Source: UBA6918 sp040754425 (lineage in GTDB: Bacteria > Pseudomonadota > Gammaproteobacteria > Burkholderiales > Thiobacillaceae). From it: a stretch of DNA of 64,000 nucleotides. Below, piece by piece: positions 24,884-31,872 of this stretch (position 1 is its first letter; every line of letters begins with the position of its first letter). The notes beneath the pieces are model-generated. The model searched no databases. It was not told where the DNA came from and worked only from the letters and a program-made list of their open reading frames with translations. The stretch lies in NCBI GenBank assembly GCA_040754425.1, contig JBFMCR010000016.1, positions 1 through 64,000 of the forward strand, written 5' to 3'. Position numbers and translations under genes: made by a program.

Positions 24884-25948
24884 TCACGATTCCAGTCGTT
24901 GGTAGCGCCCGCCCGGAAGCTGGGCGACCAAGCCTTCCAGTTCGAGCGTCAACAGCTTCGCCGAAAGCGCTTCCACCGTCAACCCGCTGCGCTCGACCAG
25001 CTGCTCCAGGCTTACCGGATCGTAGCCGAGGTGTTGCAAAAGGGTATCCGGCCCGGGGGTCGGGCGCTCGCCGCCGGCTGCGGCGGCAATGGCCGGCCAG
25101 GCCAGTTCCTCCACGATGTCCTGTGCCGATTCCACCAGTTTGGCGCCCTGCTTGATGAGGGCGTGGCAGCCCTTGGACAGCGGCGAATGGATGGAGCCGG
25201 GGATGGCCATGACTTCGCGCCCCTGCTCCAGCGCGAGCCTGGCGGTGATGAGCGAACCGGAATTGAGCGCGGCCTCTACCACCAGCACGGCATGCGAAAG
25301 CCCCGAGATGATGCGGTTGCGCTTGGGAAAGTGCCCCGGTGCGGAAACCGTGCCGAGCGGGAATTCCGACAGCAGCAGGCCTTTTTGCGCGATTTCGTGT
25401 GCCAGCGACTTGTTGCGCGCGGGATAGACGCGGTCCAGCCCGGTACCGACCACGGCGATGGTGGAGCCGGCACCTTTGAGTCCGCCGCGATGGGCGGCGG
25501 CATCGATGCCCAGCGCCAGGCCGCTGACGATGGTGATGCCGGCCTGCGACAGCAGCGCTGCGAAGGCCTCGGCATTGGCCTCGCCCTGGGCGGTAGCGGA
25601 GCGCGAACCTACGACGGCGATGCAGTTTCGCGTTAGCAGTTCGCGCCGGCCCTTGGCATACAGCAGCACCGGCGGGTCGGCGATTTCGCGCAACTGTTCC
25701 GGGTAGTCAGAATCCAGCCAGGTGACGAGATGGTGGCCGTCGGCATCGAGCCATTCCAGGGTCTGGGCCAGCAGGGCGGCGTCGGCGCCGGACTGCCAGG
25801 CATCGAGCTGCTTGGCGCGCAAATGCGGGGCAAGCTGCGTGCGTGAAGCGGCAAGCGCGGCCGCCGGCGAACCGAAGGCCTCGAGCAGCCTACGCTGCGA
25901 CCCGTCGCCGATGCCGGGGATGAGGGAAAATCGAAGCCAGTCTTGCAT
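24884..25948 (-). CDS. dprA: DNA-processing protein DprA (Smf)
   Basis: A protein of about 354 residues that loads RecA on incoming single-stranded DNA during transformation. The Rossmann-like core has AVVGSRSATAQGEANA, SGLALGIDAAAHRGGL, VVGTGLDRVYPARNKSLA and FPKRNRIISGLSHAVLVVEA. A C-terminal winged-helix-like domain follows (LLQHLGYDPVSLEQLVERSGL). I start at MQDWLRFSLIPGIG (25948), the usual beginning; the ATG at 26011 would add 21 residues reaching the terminator region. It is in the same direction as smg and topA. Confidence 0.94.
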   Translation of the reverse strand: MQDWLRFSLIPGIGDGSQRRLLEAFGSPAAALAASRTQLAPHLRAKQLDAWQSGADAALLAQTLEWLDADGHHLVTWLDSDYPEQLREIADPPVLLYAKGRRELLTRNCIAVVGSRSATAQGEANAEAFAALLSQAGITIVSGLALGIDAAAHRGGLKGAGSTIAVVGTGLDRVYPARNKSLAHEIAQKGLLLSEFPLGTVSAPGHFPKRNRIISGLSHAVLVVEAALNSGSLITARLALEQGREVMAIPGSIHSPLSKGCHALIKQGAKLVESAQDIVEELAWPAIAAAAGGERPTPGPDTLLQHLGYDPVSLEQLVERSGLTVEALSAKLLTLELEGLVAQLPGGRYQRLES

Positions 25949-26015
25949 GGGTTTCGTCAGGGGGGCGATCGCGAGATGATAGCCCCGTTCACGACAGGGC
26001 GCGACGCACAAAGAA

Positions 26016-26035
26016 AACCGCCCCTAAGGGCGGTT
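26016..26035 (-). terminator. rho-independent terminator after the LysM gene
   Basis: AACCGCCC-TTAG-GGGCGGTT on the minus strand is followed by a T-rich tail (TTCTTTG). It lies 33 bases past the LysM gene stop and before dprA, so it separates the two leftward units. Confidence 0.85.
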
Positions 26036-26068
26036 GCTGTGTGTGGCATGCGGCTTGCCGTCGCGCGC

Positions 26069-27274
26069 TCAAGGGTTTTTCACCGTGTCAAGCAGGAAGA
26101 CCGGTCCGTCGGACTGCATGACCAGGGCATAGGAAACCTTGTCGAACACGCGGTAGACCATGGCCAGGCCGGTGCGTGCATCCGGCAGCTTGACGTGATC
26201 TTCGCCCCTGCCCAGGCAGCCGGTGCGCGTGATCGCCTTGAGGTTGTCGGTTGACTCGTTGTAGGTCAGCTTGCTGTCGCTGTCCTTGAGGCAGCGCACG
26301 TCGCTGTACAGCCAGGCGCCGCCCGAGGGCACGGCGCTGTGGCGCGAGGCGAGCCAGGCCATCTTTTCCTGCTCGTCCGCGTTGAGCCTGACGGTGTTGC
26401 CGGTGTGGTAGATCGCCAGCACGTGGCCGGGGGCCAGGCCGTGATTGCTGCCGCGGTTGATCACGATGGTCTGGTAGCGGCCGGTGTCGGAGACGCCGCC
26501 ATAGGCCGAGATGATGCGGCCGCTGACGCTGTTGTCCGGCGCGCGCGGGACGTATTCGAAAGTATCGCTGTCGGTTGCCGCAATCAGCTTGTCCTTGGCC
26601 ACGGCCTCCTGGGCGGTGCGCGTGATGAGCACTTTCTGCGGCGCGCCGGGCGAAACGGTGCGGGCATCGCCCACGTATTCGACTTCATAGCCCAGGATTT
26701 CGTCGGTTTCGGGGTCGATCAGTGCCTTGCCGGGGCGCAGGATGTTCCAGCGCGTGACATTGGCGGGGCCGCCCGTGGCATAGACGCTGTCGCCCCTGGC
26801 GAAGACCACGCGTTCGTCATTGCTGCCGAGGATGAAGGGCGCGGCATCCAGCGCGCCGGCCGACACCACGCGCGGTTGCGACAGGAAGGCGTGGATCGCC
26901 GTGATCGGGATGGTCTGGATGGCGCCGCTCTCGATTTTCTCCTCGCGCACGCCGGGAGACAGCTTCACCGTGGCCAGGCCATGTCCCTCCCCCTTGATGA
27001 GGCTGAGCTTGGGCTGCTCGCCGCTGCGGTCGAGCACGATGATGTCACCGGGATAAATCCAGTGCGGATTCTCGATGGCTTCCTTGTTGAGTTGCCAGAT
27101 TTCCGGCCAGCGCCAGGGCTTTTTCAGGAACTTGCCGGAAATGTCCCACAGGGTGTCGCCCCTGACCACGACATATCTGTCCGGAGCGTTGTCCTGGATT
27201 TCCAGGGCCTCCGCCCAGGCGGACGCGGACAGGCAGAATAGCGATAAAGTCAGTGCGGACAGCAGTTTGCGCAT
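26069..27274 (-). CDS. exported LysM domain protein
   Basis: A 401-residue protein with a signal peptide (about 1-21, ending SAWA). A LysM domain sits at about 33-82 (YVVVRGDTLWDISGKFLKKPWRWPEIW...NPHWIYPGDIIVLD), which binds peptidoglycan glycans. The remaining 320 residues form a family-specific region without a catalytic motif I can recognise. Proteins of this type commonly lie near def, fmt and dprA in betaproteobacteria, as here, divergent from def. The role is probably envelope related but undefined. Confidence 0.88.
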   Translation of the reverse strand: MRKLLSALTLSLFCLSASAWAEALEIQDNAPDRYVVVRGDTLWDISGKFLKKPWRWPEIWQLNKEAIENPHWIYPGDIIVLDRSGEQPKLSLIKGEGHGLATVKLSPGVREEKIESGAIQTIPITAIHAFLSQPRVVSAGALDAAPFILGSNDERVVFARGDSVYATGGPANVTRWNILRPGKALIDPETDEILGYEVEYVGDARTVSPGAPQKVLITRTAQEAVAKDKLIAATDSDTFEYVPRAPDNSVSGRIISAYGGVSDTGRYQTIVINRGSNHGLAPGHVLAIYHTGNTVRLNADEQEKMAWLASRHSAVPSGGAWLYSDVRCLKDSDSKLTYNESTDNLKAITRTGCLGRGEDHVKLPDARTGLAMVYRVFDKVSYALVMQSDGPVFLLDTVKNP

Positions 27275-27400
27275 GTTTAGGCCTTGTCTGATTTTTGTGG
27301 AGAGGCTACTGTTGCGTTTACGGACACTCGCGACAGGAATTTAGCACTTGTTCACTTTTTCCTGAAAGTCTGCGACCAACCCCTGCAAACACAAGAGTTT

Positions 27401-27934
27401 ATGGCCAAGCTTGATATTTTGCGCTATCCCGACCCCCGTCTGCATACGGTTGCCAAACCGGTACAGAAGGTGGACGAGCGCATCCGCAAACTGGTCGACG
27501 ACATGGCCGAGACCATGTACACAGCGCCCGGCATCGGCCTGGCGGCGACCCAGGTCGACGTGCACGAGCGCATCATCGTCATCGACGTCTCCGAGGACAA
27601 AAACGACCTCAGGGTGCTGATCAATCCGGAAATCCTCTCCAAATCCGGCGACATCGAATGGGAAGAGGGCTGTCTGTCGGTGCCCGGCATCTACGACAAG
27701 GTGCACCGCGCCGAGAAAATCCGCGTGCGCGCCCTCAACCGCGACGGCGAGCCCTACGAGTTCGACGCCGAGGGTCTTCTGGCGGTGTGCGTGCAGCACG
27801 AGATGGACCACCTCATGGGCCGCGTGTTCGTGGAATACCTCTCGCGCCTGAAACAGGTGCGCATCAAGACCAAGCTCGTCAAGCAGGAACGCGAGCACAA
27901 GCAGGCTCGCACCGAGCGCCAGCCGGTTTTGTAA
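27401..27934 (+). CDS. def: peptide deformylase
   Basis: A 177-residue metalloenzyme that removes the formyl group from new proteins. All three motifs are present: GIGLAATQ, EGCLSVPG and QHEMDHL, which supply Gln, Cys and the two His metal ligands plus the catalytic Glu. The start ATG at 27401 gives MAKLDILRYPDPRLH, the normal N-terminus; an earlier in-frame ATG at 27284 lies in unrelated leader. It is followed by fmt, the enzyme adding the formyl group, in the usual pairing. Confidence 0.97.
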   Translation: MAKLDILRYPDPRLHTVAKPVQKVDERIRKLVDDMAETMYTAPGIGLAATQVDVHERIIVIDVSEDKNDLRVLINPEILSKSGDIEWEEGCLSVPGIYDKVHRAEKIRVRALNRDGEPYEFDAEGLLAVCVQHEMDHLMGRVFVEYLSRLKQVRIKTKLVKQEREHKQARTERQPVL

Positions 27935-27956
27935 TTCATGCGCATGACGAACAACA

Positions 27957-28060
27957 GCGCATCCCCTCCCTTGAAGGGGACGGTCTCGATGCCAATCTCT
28001 CCTTGCGGGAGAGGGGCCGGGGCAAAGGCCGCTCCCCTCCCCCTCGGTAACATACAAGGG
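27957..28060. repeat. palindromic repeat cluster between def and fmt
   Basis: It contains CCCCTCCCTTGAAGGGGA, then CTCTCC-TTGC-GGGAGAG at 27997-28013 followed by GGGCCGGGG, then CTCCCCTCCCCCTC. The CTCTCC...GGGAGAG core with the trailing GGCCGGGG matches the copy embedded in fmt 780 bases further on. Confidence 0.6.
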
Positions 28061-28075
28061 GTGAGGAGAGAGTAA

Positions 28076-29026
28076 GTGAGGCTGATTTTCGCCGGCACCC
28101 CGGAGTTCGCCCGCCGAGCGCTGGCTGCCATCGTCGACGCCGGCCATGACGTGGCGCTGGTGCTGACCCAGCCCGACCGCCCCAGCGGGCGCGGCATGAA
28201 GCTTGCGCTCAGCCCGGTCAAGCAGGAGGCGGAAAAGCACGGCCTCCCCGTCTACCAGCCGGCCGGCCTGAAGGACCCGGCCGCGCACGCCCCCATCCGG
28301 GACGCAGGGGCCGAAGTCATGGTGGTGGCGGCCTACGGTCTCATCCTTCCGCAGGCGGTGCTCGACATCCCGCCGCGCGGCTGCCTCAACATCCACGCCT
28401 CGCTTTTGCCGCGCTGGCGCGGCGCCGCGCCCATCCAGCGCGCCATCGAAGCGGGTGATGCCGAGACCGGCATTTGCATCATGCGGATGGAGGCCGGGCT
28501 CGACACCGGCCCGGTGCTGCTGGAAAAGCGTCTGCCCATCCTGGATTCCGACACCGGCGCCAGCCTGCACGACAAACTCGCCGACCTGGGGGCTGCGGCC
28601 ATCGTCGAGGCCCTGGCGCGGCTGGATGAGCTAAAACCCGTCGCCCAGCCGGAACGGGGCGTCACCTATGCCGCCAAGCTTTCCAAGGAAGACGCCCGCA
28701 TCGACTGGACGCTGCCGGCCGAGGTGCTGGCAAGAAAAATCCGCGCCTTCAACCCGGTGCCGGGGGCGTGGACCTCCCTTCCTTCCCCCACTCCCCTCGC
28801 GGGAGAGGGCCGGGGTGAGGGGGAAATATTGAAAATCTGGCAGGCCGAGGCCGTGCCCGGCCAGGGCCGCCCGGGCGAAATCCTGTCCGCGGGCGACGGC
28901 ATCGTCGTGGCCTGCGGCGAAGGCGCGCTGAAGCTGACCGAACTGCAAAAGGCCGGCGCAAAGCGCATGGAGGCTGTCGCCTTTCTGGCCGGGGCCCAAT
29001 TGGTGCCAGGACAGCGCCTGGGCTGA
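28076..29026 (+). CDS. fmt: methionyl-tRNA formyltransferase with a repeat-derived insertion
   Basis: A 316-residue enzyme that formylates initiator Met-tRNA. The N-terminal domain has LIFAGTPEFARRAL, VVAAYGLILP and the catalytic region CLNIHASLLPRWRGAAPIQRAI. The C-terminal OB-like domain resumes at ILKIWQAEAV and ends FLAGAQLVPGQRLG. It starts at GTG. Between W232 and I251 there are about 15-18 extra residues (TSLPSPTPLAGEGRGEGE) encoded by a copy of a palindromic intergenic repeat; the frame is kept. The insertion is at a loop between domains, so the enzyme is probably functional. Confidence 0.95.
   Translation: MRLIFAGTPEFARRALAAIVDAGHDVALVLTQPDRPSGRGMKLALSPVKQEAEKHGLPVYQPAGLKDPAAHAPIRDAGAEVMVVAAYGLILPQAVLDIPPRGCLNIHASLLPRWRGAAPIQRAIEAGDAETGICIMRMEAGLDTGPVLLEKRLPILDSDTGASLHDKLADLGAAAIVEALARLDELKPVAQPERGVTYAAKLSKEDARIDWTLPAEVLARKIRAFNPVPGAWTSLPSPTPLAGEGRGEGEILKIWQAEAVPGQGRPGEILSAGDGIVVACGEGALKLTELQKAGAKRMEAVAFLAGAQLVPGQRLG
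28778..28826. repeat. palindromic repeat inserted in frame within fmt
   Basis: CTCCCCTCGCGGGAG with the tail AGGGCCGGGGTGAGGGGG matches the repeat upstream of fmt and one after rsuA. It contributes residues about 234-250 of Fmt, rich in Pro and Gly, in a place where family members have no such segment. Confidence 0.75.
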
Positions 29027-29122
29027 TCAGCCCAGGCTTTCCAGCTCCGTACGCAGGCGCGCGTAGTGCCACAGCGCCGTCTCCTCCAGCGGTAGAACTT
29101 CCTTAGCTAAAAAAGTATTGAT
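29027..29122 (-). pseudogene. possible remnant of a VapC-type PIN toxin gene
   Basis: The minus strand reads INTFLAKEVLPLEETALWHY and continues ARLRTELESLG before a stop. This resembles the middle of VapC proteins, where VLPLDEAAARHYARLRAELE is followed by the xIGPNDL motif; here the frame stops just before that motif and a TAA closes it upstream. There is no N-terminal LDTN motif. It is best read as a fragment; identity is moderate because it is only about 32 codons. It shares a 20-base palindrome (29017-29036) with the fmt stop. Confidence 0.35.
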
Positions 29123-29150
29123 TTAGGCGGTAGAGGTCGTTAGATTTAGT

Positions 29151-29171
29151 GCTGTCTAAATTACGTTAGGC
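29151..29171 (+). other. attI-like recombination site
   Basis: GTCTAAATTACGTTAGGC resembles the simple site of integron attI (CTAAAACAAAGTTAGAC in class 1): a CTAAA box, a short AT spacer and the GTTRRRY core (GTTAGGC at 29165-29171). Upstream are several TTAG/CTAA elements (29139-29159). No left attC half is found, which argues for attI or a damaged attC. No integrase gene is adjacent on either strand. Confidence 0.4.
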
Positions 29172-29520
29172 GCCTGCGCCGTGCGCATTGAGGTTGCGGT
29201 GGATGCGCGCAGAGGTTCTGCCGCTAGGCGTCGTTGGGGACGTACGCGGTTCGTTGCGTTGTGCGCCGCGCGCGGTGCGGTGTAACCTGCTCGACCGGTA
29301 GTAGCGAGCGCGCGGGGAGAACGGGTTGGTGGTGCTACAGCAGAGCTTGGAAGCGAAGTTGGAAGGCAGCGGGCGCAGTTGGCGAACCGTGGAGCCTCGG
29401 TTCGGTTGCGGTGCGACTGAACTTCGTGGAGGTAGTGCCTTCGCTGTTACGGCTTCGCCTAACCCCTCCATCGAGCGAACGTCTTCAAGCTACGCTTGAA
29501 GCCGCCGCTCATGTCGAACG
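29166..29520 (+). other. integron cassette without a recognised gene
   Basis: This stretch runs from the GTTAGGC core to the crossover point of the first attC site. It has unusual composition compared with neighbours (many GCG/GTTCG words) and no ATG frame with family resemblance. A frame from TTG 29326 to 29499 (57 codons) runs into the attC and ends PNPSIERTSSSYA; PNPSIER is simply the translation of an attC left half. It could be a promoter or RNA cassette. I see no supported gene here. Confidence 0.45.
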
Positions 29521-29526
29521 CTGGGC
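29457..29526 (+). repeat. integron attC site A
   Basis: A 70-base imperfect palindrome. The left core is GCCTAAC (29457-29463). The inner left arm is CATCGAGCGAAC, with an unpaired C relative to the right arm read from GCCGCTCATG. The central stem is perfect: CTTCAAGC-TAC-GCTTGAAG. The right core is GCTGGGC (29520-29526), one base off the GTTRRRY rule. The overall fold, the extrahelical base and the arm spacing are those of attC. The changed crossover triplet may lower or abolish recombination. Confidence 0.75.
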
Positions 29527-29616
29527 GTCACAATTGCCGACGGGCATCCCGATGCGGATAATTCTCGCCACAGTACACAAGAATTCACCAGCTAAAGTTC
29601 CGCAACAGGAGGCTAG

Positions 29617-30789
29617 ATGTCGGACACGAACAATTCCACTTGGTTTGAGGACTATGCCGAGGACGCAGACGACCTACAGGTGGAGGAATATGACATCACT
29701 GCCGCCCCAAACGACTTCAACGTCCTCACAATCCACAGTTTCCTTGAATCCGGTGCCGTCCGCATACCCGGTTTCCAGCGTAACTACGTCTGGGACATCG
29801 GCCGCGCCTCTAAGCTGATTGAATCCCTCATCCTCGGGCTGCCTGTGCCGCAGGTCTTCCTGTATGAAGTCGAGCGAAACAAGTTCCTTGTAATCGACGG
29901 GCAACAACGCCTCATGTCGATCTACTACTTCATCAAACAACGATTCCCTCGGAAGGATCGACGTTCCGAACTTCGAGTGATTTTCGATCAACACGGAAAG
30001 ATTCCTGACAGCGTCATTCACGATGACGACTACTTTGAGAACTTCCGCCTAAAGTTGGCGGAGTCGTTGCCAAATCACCCCAATAGATTCAAGGGGCTCG
30101 GATATCAGACACTCGAAGGTTACAAGACGCAATTCGAGCTTCGTACTATTCGCAACGTCATCATCAAACAGAATTCACCACAGGGGGATGACTCTTCGAT
30201 GTATGAGGTCTTCAACCGCCTAAACACCGGCGGGATCAACCTCAAGCCTCAAGAGATTCGGATGAGCATGTATCACTCAAATTTCTATGAAATGCTTTAC
30301 CGCGCCAACTCCCATCCTGGATGGCGGCGACTGTTGGGAAATCAGGACCCCGATCTTCACATGAAGGACGTCGAAATTCTCCTGCGTGGTTTTGCGCTTT
30401 TGGTAGACCGCAATAATTACGCACCTTCGATGGTTAAGTTTCTGAACCAGTTCTCACGGAAAGCAAGAGGTCACAGGAACGAACAGAATGAGTTTCTTGC
30501 TACCTTGCTGGGCTCGTTTTTCGATGCATGCACTGATCTACCGGATAATGCATTCCTCAACAAGAAAAGCGGCAGGTTCAACGTCGCTCTCTTTGAGGCC
30601 ACGTTTGCGGCAGTTTGCAGTAAGCCGTTTTCGGAAAACAGAATGCTTGTGGCAAGGCTACAGGCAGGTCGTTTGGCCGAGTTGGAAAGCGACAAGGCAT
30701 TCCTTGACGCAATGCTCGAAGGAACGACGCAAACGAGAAACGTAAAAATCAGACTTGATCGGGCTTCTCAGATCCTTGGATCGTTTTGA
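29617..30789 (+). CDS. DUF262 domain protein (ParB/GmrS-like), cassette-borne
   Basis: A 390-residue cytosolic protein. The DUF262 hallmarks are in order: IPGFQRNYVWD (50-60), FLVIDGQQRLMSIYYF (90-105, the DGQQR nucleotide/DNA-handling motif) and FNRLNTGGINLKPQEIR (199-215). The rest is helical. There is no C-terminal HNH (DUF1524) domain, so it is not a full GmrSD-type enzyme. It has a strong AGGAGG ribosome binding site. The next gene, three bases on, encodes a HEPN protein. Base use is more AT-rich than in flanking genes, and the pair is bounded by two attC sites, so it was acquired as a cassette. A defence role is inferred from the family and the pairing. Confidence 0.9.
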   Translation: MSDTNNSTWFEDYAEDADDLQVEEYDITAAPNDFNVLTIHSFLESGAVRIPGFQRNYVWDIGRASKLIESLILGLPVPQVFLYEVERNKFLVIDGQQRLMSIYYFIKQRFPRKDRRSELRVIFDQHGKIPDSVIHDDDYFENFRLKLAESLPNHPNRFKGLGYQTLEGYKTQFELRTIRNVIIKQNSPQGDDSSMYEVFNRLNTGGINLKPQEIRMSMYHSNFYEMLYRANSHPGWRRLLGNQDPDLHMKDVEILLRGFALLVDRNNYAPSMVKFLNQFSRKARGHRNEQNEFLATLLGSFFDACTDLPDNAFLNKKSGRFNVALFEATFAAVCSKPFSENRMLVARLQAGRLAELESDKAFLDAMLEGTTQTRNVKIRLDRASQILGSF

Positions 30790-30792
30790 ACC

Positions 30793-31338
30793 ATGCACTC
30801 CCCGACGCCTGTTGATCGGCTCTATGATGAGTCGGCTTCCGTCATTCGCGCCCTTGGGCTAAGCGAGCCGTCCCTTGCTGTTGCGGCAGGGGATAGCTTT
30901 CGAAAGGCGCTTGTTCTCGCCGCCGCTAGCCACTTTGAACATCGTGTTTCGTCGTGCGTCTTGGAGTTCATTCAGGAACGTGCCAACGGGTCTGGCCTTG
31001 TCGTGGCATTCGTGAAGAACAAAGCGGTCTCCCGTCAGTACCACACTTGGTTCAAGTGGGATGACACGAACGCCAATCAGTTCTTTGGGTTGTTCGGGAG
31101 CGAGTTCAAACAAATGATGGGTGAGCGGATCAAGGCGTCCGAAGAGCTAAAGAGCTCGATCCGCGCATTTCTTGAGATTGGCAATGAGCGAAACAAGCTT
31201 GTTCATCAGGATTTCGCATCCTTTTCTCTTGAGAAGACGCTAGACGAAATATATGCGCTCTATCGCCAATCATTGCCTTTCGTCGAAAGTCTAGGCGCTC
31301 ACCTTAGAGAGTGCCAGCCACCATCCCCGGCGCTATGA
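30793..31338 (+). CDS. HEPN-domain protein (putative ribonuclease), partner of DUF262 protein
   Basis: A 181-residue helical protein. The HEPN signature RxxxxH is RNKLVH at 133-138, within EIGNERNKLVHQDF. An upstream helix (FRKALVLAAASHFEHRVSSCVLEFI) fits the RiboL-PSP/MAE_28990-type HEPN families, which are known to occur next to DUF262 genes. The RxxxxH pair is the metal-independent ribonuclease centre in these families. It starts three bases after the DUF262 stop, and its own stop is one base from the attC left core, the tight packing expected of an integron cassette. Likely function: RNA cleavage controlled by the DUF262 partner (inference). Confidence 0.8.
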   Translation: MHSPTPVDRLYDESASVIRALGLSEPSLAVAAGDSFRKALVLAAASHFEHRVSSCVLEFIQERANGSGLVVAFVKNKAVSRQYHTWFKWDDTNANQFFGLFGSEFKQMMGERIKASEELKSSIRAFLEIGNERNKLVHQDFASFSLEKTLDEIYALYRQSLPFVESLGAHLRECQPPSPAL

Positions 31339-31339
31339 C

Positions 31340-31417
31340 GCCCAACCCTGCGGTCAACCGGACCGCCCGCAAGCTGTGCTTGCAGGTTCCCTCCGGCGGC
31401 CGTTTACCTTGTTGGGT
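31340..31417 (+). repeat. integron attC site B
   Basis: A 78-base attC. The left core is GCCCAAC (31340-31346) and the right core GTTGGGT (31411-31417), both obeying RYYYAAC/GTTRRRY and complementary except the last base. Inner arms GGTCAACCGGACCGCC and GGCGGCCGTTTACC pair with extrahelical bases; the central stem is GCAAGC-TGT-GCTTGC. It begins one base after the HEPN stop codon. This is a complete and probably functional recombination site. Confidence 0.9.
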
Positions 31418-31574
31418 GTTATAATAAAAAGTGCACTTTGGAATCATATCCAGCACAGAAGCACAGCGCCGAGTCGTGAAGCTGAAAACGGCCAGATGAT
31501 TGGCGTAAAGCCGAGTGAATTCGAGGTCATCGAGTGGCGCGGGAACGCATCCTCCCAATCCTGAACGGCCCTGC
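31418..31574. other. spacer after attC B, no gene recognised
   Basis: An AT-richer start (TTATAATAAAAAGTGCAC) is followed by an unremarkable stretch. A 22-codon frame (31496-31564, ending GNASSQS) could be the tail of a lost gene, but I cannot assign it. No second right-hand attC is seen. Confidence 0.3.
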
Positions 31575-31603
31575 TTGACATACAAGATTAGCCAGACTAG
31601 ACT
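31575..31603 (+). promoter_or_regulatory. promoter of the Phd/VapC operon
   Basis: TTGACA, 17 bases, TAGACT: a perfect -35, optimal spacing and a -10 matching four of six. An imperfect dyad (TTAG...CTAA, 31588-31605) overlaps the -10, a likely operator for antitoxin autoregulation. The antitoxin ATG is 24 bases downstream, after CAGGAG. Confidence 0.7.
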
Positions 31604-31626
31604 AACACCAGTTTCAGGAGAGTCCT

Positions 31627-31872
31627 ATGACATCTGTCAATATGCTGCAAGCCAAGTCTTCGTTGTCACGTCTGGTCGATGCCATCGAGCAGGGGCAAGA
31701 ACGTGAGATCATCATCGCTCGCAATGGCCGCCCAGCCGCCAAGCTTGTGCCCGTGAACTCCGTGCCAGCCGGCAAGCGCATCGGCGCGGCCAAGGGCAAG
31801 TTCAAGGTGCCGGACAGCATCGACATACACAATGCCGAGGTCGCTCGCTTGTTCCTGGGCGGGCAATCTTGA
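31627..31872 (+). CDS. Phd/YefM family antitoxin
   Basis: An 81-residue antitoxin beginning MTSVNMLQAKSSLSRLVDAIEQGQEREIIIARNGRPAAKLVPV, the standard Phd/YefM DNA-binding domain. The C-terminal part (GKFKVPDSIDIHNAEVARLFLGG) would wrap the toxin. It has a good CAGGAG site and its stop overlaps the TTG start of the PIN toxin (TTGA). It represses its own promoter and neutralises the toxin by family analogy. Confidence 0.92.
   Translation: MTSVNMLQAKSSLSRLVDAIEQGQEREIIIARNGRPAAKLVPVNSVPAGKRIGAAKGKFKVPDSIDIHNAEVARLFLGGQS

Noticed and set aside
27284..27400. Longer start for peptide deformylase
   Set aside because: The extra 39 residues have no similarity to the family and cover the likely promoter region; MAKLDILRYPDPRL is the standard start.
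29326..29499. 57-codon frame ending PNPSIERTSSSYA in the first cassette
   Set aside because: It starts at TTG, has no ribosome binding site, and its most recognisable part is the translation of the attC left half, a known annotation artefact.
29234..29818. 194-codon frame crossing attC A and the start of the DUF262 gene
   Set aside because: Arg/Ser/Trp-rich composition, no family resemblance, and overlap in another frame with the well-supported DUF262 gene.
29617..30789. Complete GmrSD-type (DUF262-DUF1524) restriction enzyme
   Set aside because: No C-terminal HNH/DUF1524 motif is visible and the protein ends after 390 residues; the nuclease function is more likely in the HEPN partner.
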